Below are positions 5,554 to 9,102 of a stretch of DNA of 9,102 nt, piece after piece. How positions within the stretch are numbered: the first letter of the stretch is position 1; every line of letters starts with the position of its first letter. Below the pieces are notes generated by a model, which ran no database searches, was not told the DNA's origin, and worked only from the letters and a program-made list of their open reading frames with translations. Position numbers and translations under genes: made by a program. The DNA comes from Limivivens sp034101475 (lineage in GTDB: Bacteria > Bacillota > Clostridia > Lachnospirales > Lachnospiraceae): positions 1-9,102 of the forward strand of contig JAXEJQ010000103.1 in assembly GCA_034101475.1 (NCBI GenBank), given 5' to 3'.

Positions 5554-6252
5554 ATGTCCAATATCTTGATCGTCGATGACGAACAGGCTATTACCAATCT
5601 CATTGAAGTCTATCTGAAAAACGAGAATTTTACCGTATACAAATTTTATAATGGGAAGGATGCTCTGAACTGTCTGGAAACCACCCCCATTGACCTGGCC
5701 ATCCTGGATCTCATGCTTCCGGACATTGACGGTCTCACCATCTGCCGCCTTATCCGTGAAAAATACACCTTTCCGATTCTGATGCTGACTGCCAGGGACT
5801 CTGAAACCGATCAGATCATCGGTCTGACCATGGGCGCGGACGATTATATTACCAAGCCCTTCCGTCCCCTGGAGCTGGTTGCCCGGGTGAAGGCAAACCT
5901 GCGCCGGGTAAACAAATACAGCCGTCCCACCGTCAGAGAAGATTCGGATTCCCTGATTGCAGTCCGGGGTCTCCTCATCAACACAGCCAGCCACGAATGC
6001 ATGCTGAATGAGCGTAAGCTCGCCCTGACGCCCACAGAGTTTCAGATTTTACTGATTCTGTGCCAGAATCTGGGAAAGGTTGTCAGCTCTGAGGATCTCT
6101 TTCTTCAGGTCTGGAAAGAAAAATATTACGAAAATGCCGCCAATACCGTTATGGTCCATATCCGGCATCTGCGGGCAAAAATGAAGGATCCGGCAGACCA
6201 CCCGAAATACATCAAAACCGTATGGGGAGTGGGGTATCGGATCGATGAATAA
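5554..6252 (+). CDS. OmpR/PhoB-family response regulator, VanR-like
   Basis: This is a two-component DNA-binding regulator of 232 residues. The receiver domain (about 1-118) has the acidic pair D8-D9, phosphoacceptor D52 (LAILDLMLP), T79 and K101 (ADDYITKPFRPLELVARVKA). The C-terminal winged helix (about 130-232) includes LTPTEFQILLILC, a recognition helix in NTVMVHIRHLRAKM, and KTVWGVGYRIDE. Compared from memory with enterococcal VanR, the match is very close over both domains (YLKNEN, TGLTIC-like and VHIRHLR segments). I chose the ATG at 5554 because MSNILIVDDE is the family start and AAGGGAG lies nine bases upstream; an in-frame ATG at 5491 would add 21 untypical residues and overlap the promoter. 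It overlaps the kinase gene by 8 nt. No vanHAX-type genes are in the window, so resistance should not be inferred. Confidence 0.93.
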   Translation: MSNILIVDDEQAITNLIEVYLKNENFTVYKFYNGKDALNCLETTPIDLAILDLMLPDIDGLTICRLIREKYTFPILMLTARDSETDQIIGLTMGADDYITKPFRPLELVARVKANLRRVNKYSRPTVREDSDSLIAVRGLLINTASHECMLNERKLALTPTEFQILLILCQNLGKVVSSEDLFLQVWKEKYYENAANTVMVHIRHLRAKMKDPADHPKYIKTVWGVGYRIDE

Positions 6253-7423
6253 ACGGAAAAACCATCCTGTTCTCCGAAGTCTGTTCCGCACCGTTCTGAC
6301 TCTGGCCGGAGTTCTTTTCTTCTGTCAGCTGGTTTTTTATGTTCTGGACAATGTGTTGAACGGCATGCTGATGGATTTCTTTACCGGTTCCTTTGTCTAC
6401 TGGTATGACATCACAAGCGATGACGGCACCGTTACCTATTATGAGCGGGTTAACTGGACCTCCCTGAAATATTTTCTGATGATCTGCTTTTTCTTTCTGG
6501 TGCTTTTTCTGGTGCTGCTGATTCGCTTTTTCTCTGCCCGGGCCGCACGAAAAAGAAGCCAGGAGCTTCTCTCTTCCATCTCCTGGCAGGTGGAGGCCTG
6601 TCTGGCAGATGAAAAGGGAACCTTTACCGACTTTTCCAAGGAATTTTCCTCCGTGGGCTTTGAAATCCTGAAGCTGCGCAGCCAGGCCAGAGAAAAAGAA
6701 AAGCTTCTGGAACAGGAAATGCAGCAGAAGAACGATCTGATTACCTACCTGGCCCATGATCTGAAAACACCCCTGGCCTCTGTCATCGGCTATCTGTGCC
6801 TGCTGGATGAAAATCCCGGCCTGCCGGAAAACCTGAAGGAACAGTATATCGGAATCACACTGGAAAAGTCCTACCGTCTGGAACAGCTCATCAATGAATT
6901 CTTTGAGATTACCCGTTATAATCTCCATGCCATCGTGGTAAATCCGGGCAGAGTCCATCTGAAGGCCATGCTCATGCAGATGGCCGATGAATTCTATCCG
7001 ATCCTGGAGCCGGAAAACAAGCGGATTACCGTCGATGCACCTGCAGATCTGGTTCTCATCGGCGACGCGGACAAGCTTGCCCGGGTGTTCAACAATATCC
7101 TGAAAAATGCTGCTGCCTACAGCTATCCGGATACAGAAATCCAGGTACAGGCCTGTCTGATCGGTCAGGATGTTTTCGTTCACTTCACCAACCATGGGGA
7201 TCCCATCCCGGAACGCCAGAGAGAAACCATTTTTGAAAAATTTTACCGTCTGGACAGCTCCCGTTCCTCCAAAACCGGTGGTTCCGGCCTGGGGCTTGCC
7301 ATTGCCAAAGATATTGTAACGGCGCATCACGGAAAAATCCGGGTGGAAAGCACTCTGGAAAAGACCACGTTCACTGTCAGCCTTCCTCTGGAGGGCTTTC
7401 AAAAAAATCCGGGCGTTCCCTGA
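6245..7423 (+). CDS. Membrane sensor histidine kinase, VanS-like
   Basis: The 392-residue kinase has TM1 at about 15-38, a short extracellular loop of about 35 residues (40-74), TM2 at 75-97 and a linker with a charged helix. The dimerisation domain carries the phosphorylated H171 in YLAHDLKTPL, and the HATPase domain has an N box in VFNNILKNAAAY (281-292), an F box in IFEKFYRLD (329-337) and the G2 loop GGSGLGLAI (345-353). All catalytic motifs are intact. The cytoplasmic half resembles VanS closely from memory (GYLCLLDE, RLEQLINEFFEITRYNL, DADKLARVFNN). The small sensor loop gives no clue to the ligand. ATG at 6245 overlaps the regulator stop (ATGAATAA), so the pair is translationally coupled. 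Its last codons overlap the minus-strand terminator of the convergent operon, which accounts for the odd tail QKNPGVP. Confidence 0.93.
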   Translation: MNKRKNHPVLRSLFRTVLTLAGVLFFCQLVFYVLDNVLNGMLMDFFTGSFVYWYDITSDDGTVTYYERVNWTSLKYFLMICFFFLVLFLVLLIRFFSARAARKRSQELLSSISWQVEACLADEKGTFTDFSKEFSSVGFEILKLRSQAREKEKLLEQEMQQKNDLITYLAHDLKTPLASVIGYLCLLDENPGLPENLKEQYIGITLEKSYRLEQLINEFFEITRYNLHAIVVNPGRVHLKAMLMQMADEFYPILEPENKRITVDAPADLVLIGDADKLARVFNNILKNAAAYSYPDTEIQVQACLIGQDVFVHFTNHGDPIPERQRETIFEKFYRLDSSRSSKTGGSGLGLAIAKDIVTAHHGKIRVESTLEKTTFTVSLPLEGFQKNPGVP

Positions 7424-7521
7424 TCGGAATGCCCGAATTCATCATAAAACACCACTTCAAAGCCTTCTGCCGGAAATCCGTTCTTTTCCGGCAATTTTAC
7501 TCTCTCATGAAAAAGCAGCAT
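7399..7521 (-). CDS. Possible 40-residue small ORF ending in the terminator
   Basis: Immediately after the TAA of the secreted-protein gene, an in-frame ATG at 7521 opens 40 codons (MLLFHERVKL to TPGFF) with GGAG seven bases upstream. The frame passes through two hairpins, and its TGA (7401-7399) falls at the end of the T tract of the minus-strand terminator. A transcript ending in that tract would lack the stop codon. The peptide is not basic and I do not recognise it. It also overlaps the kinase gene antisense by 25 nt. It may be a chance frame, or a leftover C-terminal extension of the preceding protein. Confidence 0.25.
   Translation of the reverse strand: MLLFHERVKLPEKNGFPAEGFEVVFYDEFGHSDQGTPGFF
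7401..7435 (-). terminator. Intrinsic terminator of the convergent (minus-strand) operon, inside the kinase 3' end
   Basis: On the minus strand, a 10-bp stem (7435-7426 with 7419-7410, one G-U pair) closes a 6-nt loop. It is followed two bases later by seven consecutive T (7407-7401). This is a textbook Rho-independent terminator, 87 nt beyond the stop of the secreted-protein gene. It lies over the last eight codons of the histidine kinase on the other strand. Confidence 0.75.
7469..7500 (+). terminator. Probable terminator of the vanRS-like operon
   Basis: GCCGGAAA (7469-7476) pairs perfectly with TTTCCGGC (7485-7492) around an 8-nt loop, followed by AATTTTAC. It lies 46 bp after the kinase stop on the plus strand. 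The T run is short (four), so termination may be partial. No other T-tracted hairpin follows the kinase. Confidence 0.5.
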
Positions 7522-8946
7522 TTACTCGCTCCAGCTGTTGATCGTCCGCACGATCCAGTTCCCCTGCTGATCGGCAATTCCCTGATAAATCCCCCGCTGT
7601 AAGTAGAGATACCCGTTTTCCCAGCACTGTATCGTCGCTGCATCAGAAGAATAGGTAATCTCGCCCTGACTGTTTCGCACTTCAACCGAATACACGCCAT
7701 TCGTCCAGTCATCCTTATAGAGCAGACAATAATCCTTTCCCAAATAAAAATAACTGCTGTAGTCCTCTCCCCAGTAAGATTCCGCCAGAACCCTGCCTGT
7801 TTTCCGTTCCGTCAGCCGGTTTCCGTAATATCCATCCTCTTTCAGGTATTCTGTAATCAGATAAGCACCATTCATTGCACACGGTGTTTCACCCGTCTGC
7901 AGTGGTACAAAAAGGAGTTCTCCCCCCACATAGACCATACAGCCCCCCTCTGTCCAGGTATAGGGATACTGTTTCTCATTGCTGTAGCTGACAAAGCCGT
8001 CGCAGGGATTTCCGCCAAGCTCTTCATAATAAACACCTGTGATAAATCCGCCGGTACTCTGCTGATAAGGCTCCCTCCAGGCTCCGAATCTTCCGGCCAC
8101 ATTCAGATCCGTATCATAGACAACGTATTCTTCTCCTTCCAGACAGACTGCCAGTCCCGCAGTCAGATACAAATCATACCGGTAATACTCATTCGTCAGA
8201 GGATAAATGCTGGTCTCCACCTGTTCCAGGAGACATTCCCCATCAAGGCTTCGCACTGAACTGCTGTCGTAGTTTTCTCCGTACACCAGAAGATAATCCC
8301 CGAACTCCGAAACTCTTCCCATCAGGAAAGCCTGCTTCAGATAAGGATCCGTAATCTCTCTGGTTTCTTTCCCGTCTGCACGAACCCAGACCGGCCCATA
8401 CTCCGGCATGGCCGCGTCCTGACTGTAAGCGCACCAGCCCATCAGATATCCATTCTTCAGCTTCAGAACCCGTGCATATCCTTCAGCATTTTTCAGCCAG
8501 TCCCCTTCTCCCAGACTGTACATTCGATTACCGCCGGCATCATACAGACTCAGCGTTCCCACCTCCCGGTCTGCCACCATACATACCTTTTCACAGGTTG
8601 TCACGTCATAGCCTTCCACCGGAAGCTCCAGAATATTTTCCAGATTTTCCATGCTGAAGACAGTCCAGGTTTCATTGTCTGTATAGGAAATAAGGCTGTC
8701 TTTCTCAATGGTAAACACCCCCTGATAGCCTCCTGTATTAAGCCGGCATTTTCCCATATAGTTTCCCTGGCTGTCATAAATACTCTCCCAGTTGCTTCCC
8801 ATATCCAGGAGCACATACTGGTCTTCTCCACAGATTCCCGGTATTTCCGGTTCCGTCTCCTGGCCGCAGCAGGAAAGCGCGGCCGCCCAGAGGCAGAAAC
8901 CCATCAGGAATCCGGCCGCCCTCTTCCTGTCACTGTACCGGAACAT
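7522..8946 (-). CDS. Secreted, probably lipid-anchored protein with propeller-like repeats; function unknown
   Basis: The 474-residue protein starts MFRYSDRKRA, then has a hydrophobic segment (11-25) and LSCCGQ at 24-29, so it is exported and probably a lipoprotein. The lipobox is imperfect: C27 has Cys at -1, C26 has Ala-Leu-Ser before it. The mature part is rich in Tyr, Trp, Gly and acids and repeats a D-x-x-G turn roughly every 40-70 residues (YDSQGNYMG, YDAGGNRMY, VRADGKETR, RSLDGECLL, YDTDLNVAG, RNSQGEITY, ADQQGNWIV). This suggests a WG-like or beta-propeller fold. The frame is open to 9030, but the ATG at 8946 is supported by GGAGG eight bases upstream and by the signal sequence. It overlaps the upstream binding-protein gene by 17 nt, implying coupled expression. 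I do not recognise a named family; a partner or ligand sensor for the binding protein is a guess. Confidence 0.8.
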   Translation of the reverse strand: MFRYSDRKRAAGFLMGFCLWAAALSCCGQETEPEIPGICGEDQYVLLDMGSNWESIYDSQGNYMGKCRLNTGGYQGVFTIEKDSLISYTDNETWTVFSMENLENILELPVEGYDVTTCEKVCMVADREVGTLSLYDAGGNRMYSLGEGDWLKNAEGYARVLKLKNGYLMGWCAYSQDAAMPEYGPVWVRADGKETREITDPYLKQAFLMGRVSEFGDYLLVYGENYDSSSVRSLDGECLLEQVETSIYPLTNEYYRYDLYLTAGLAVCLEGEEYVVYDTDLNVAGRFGAWREPYQQSTGGFITGVYYEELGGNPCDGFVSYSNEKQYPYTWTEGGCMVYVGGELLFVPLQTGETPCAMNGAYLITEYLKEDGYYGNRLTERKTGRVLAESYWGEDYSSYFYLGKDYCLLYKDDWTNGVYSVEVRNSQGEITYSSDAATIQCWENGYLYLQRGIYQGIADQQGNWIVRTINSWSE

Positions 8947-9102
8947 ACCCACATTCCTCCACGAATTTCTGTCCATCCTCTGACAGAAGCCAGGTCTTGA
9001 TCTCCTTTGCCCGCTCCGAGGACTGCTCATTGGTTACACAGTAAAATGCATTGACCAGCGGATACTCTCCGGAACGAATGGTCTCATTGGACGGCTCCAC
9101 AC
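8930..9102 (-). CDS. PstS-like periplasmic-binding-fold protein, C-terminal end only (gene continues past the right edge)
   Basis: Fifty-six C-terminal residues are visible: SGEYPLVNAFYCVTNEQ, then a helix with KEIKTWLLSEDGQKFVEECGYVPV. The pattern of a GxYPL strand, a Y-x-V-T strand, then WLLSxxGQ..V...GYVPV is the usual end of PstS-type phosphate-binding proteins and of related PBP-like substrate-binding proteins. The ligand cannot be judged because the phosphate-binding residues lie upstream, outside the window. Its stop lies 17 nt inside the next gene, whose Shine-Dalgarno is within this coding sequence. No transporter permease or ATPase gene follows in the window. Confidence 0.8.
   Translation of the reverse strand, partial: VEPSNETIRSGEYPLVNAFYCVTNEQSSERAKEIKTWLLSEDGQKFVEECGYVPVQ

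Noticed and set aside
6212..7402. A 396-codon open frame on the minus strand opposite the histidine kinase
   Set aside because: The plus strand encodes all kinase motifs. The antisense product has low-complexity, glutamine- and glycine-rich composition typical of a shadow.
7507..7587. Small plus-strand frame starting ATGAAAAAGCAGC
   Set aside because: It is about 26 codons, has no Shine-Dalgarno and lies antisense to the end of the secreted-protein gene.
8947..9030. N-terminal extension of the secreted protein
   Set aside because: It would overlap most of the visible binding-protein C-terminus, place a basic stretch before the signal sequence and ignore the GGAGG just ahead of 8946.

Overview
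The window looks like the chromosome of a Gram-positive clostridium, most likely a Lachnospiraceae relative. The gene block yicC-remA-gmk-rpoZ-...-rimO, the purine-rich Shine-Dalgarno sites (AAGGAG, GGGAGG) ahead of most genes, the sigma-A type promoters and the protein styles all fit this. The assignment is an inference from gene content and order, not from a search.

Layout. (1) Positions 1-3318 are a minus-strand housekeeping operon, read right to left: yicC (endoribonuclease family), remA (DUF370), gmk (guanylate kinase), rpoZ (RNA polymerase omega), a DUF308-type membrane protein, and the N-terminal third of rimO, which runs off the left edge. Genes are overlapping or separated by a few bases up to rpoZ. 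Small hairpins flank the DUF308 gene, which looks like an insertion into an otherwise familiar order. (2) Positions 3319-3652 are a divergent promoter region. A good minus-strand promoter drives yicC, an extended -10 plus-strand promoter drives rqcH, and a nearly perfect 11/12-bp dyad lies between them. The predicted rqcH transcript has a leader of about 210 nt made of three related units that fold into hairpins. (3) Positions 3653-5389 are rqcH, the NFACT-family ribosome quality control factor. (4) Positions 5554-7423 are a response regulator and sensor kinase pair, strongly VanR/VanS-like, overlapping by 8 nt and preceded by a promoter with 11-bp-spaced direct repeats. No vancomycin resistance ligase or peptidase genes are in view. 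(5) Positions 7522-9102, minus strand and converging on the kinase, hold a secreted, probably lipid-anchored protein with propeller-like repeats and, just upstream, the C-terminus of a PstS-like periplasmic-binding-fold protein. The two overlap by 17 nt. An intrinsic terminator for this operon lies inside the 3' end of the kinase gene.

How the parts relate. The left operon couples nucleotide supply (Gmk), RNA polymerase (omega), RNA turnover (YicC) and ribosome modification (RimO). RqcH, read divergently, tags nascent chains on stalled large subunits. The two-component pair is likely autoregulated and senses an envelope signal. The convergent extracellular proteins could be its output or could be unrelated; the window does not settle this. 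The most unusual non-coding feature is the structured repeat leader of rqcH.
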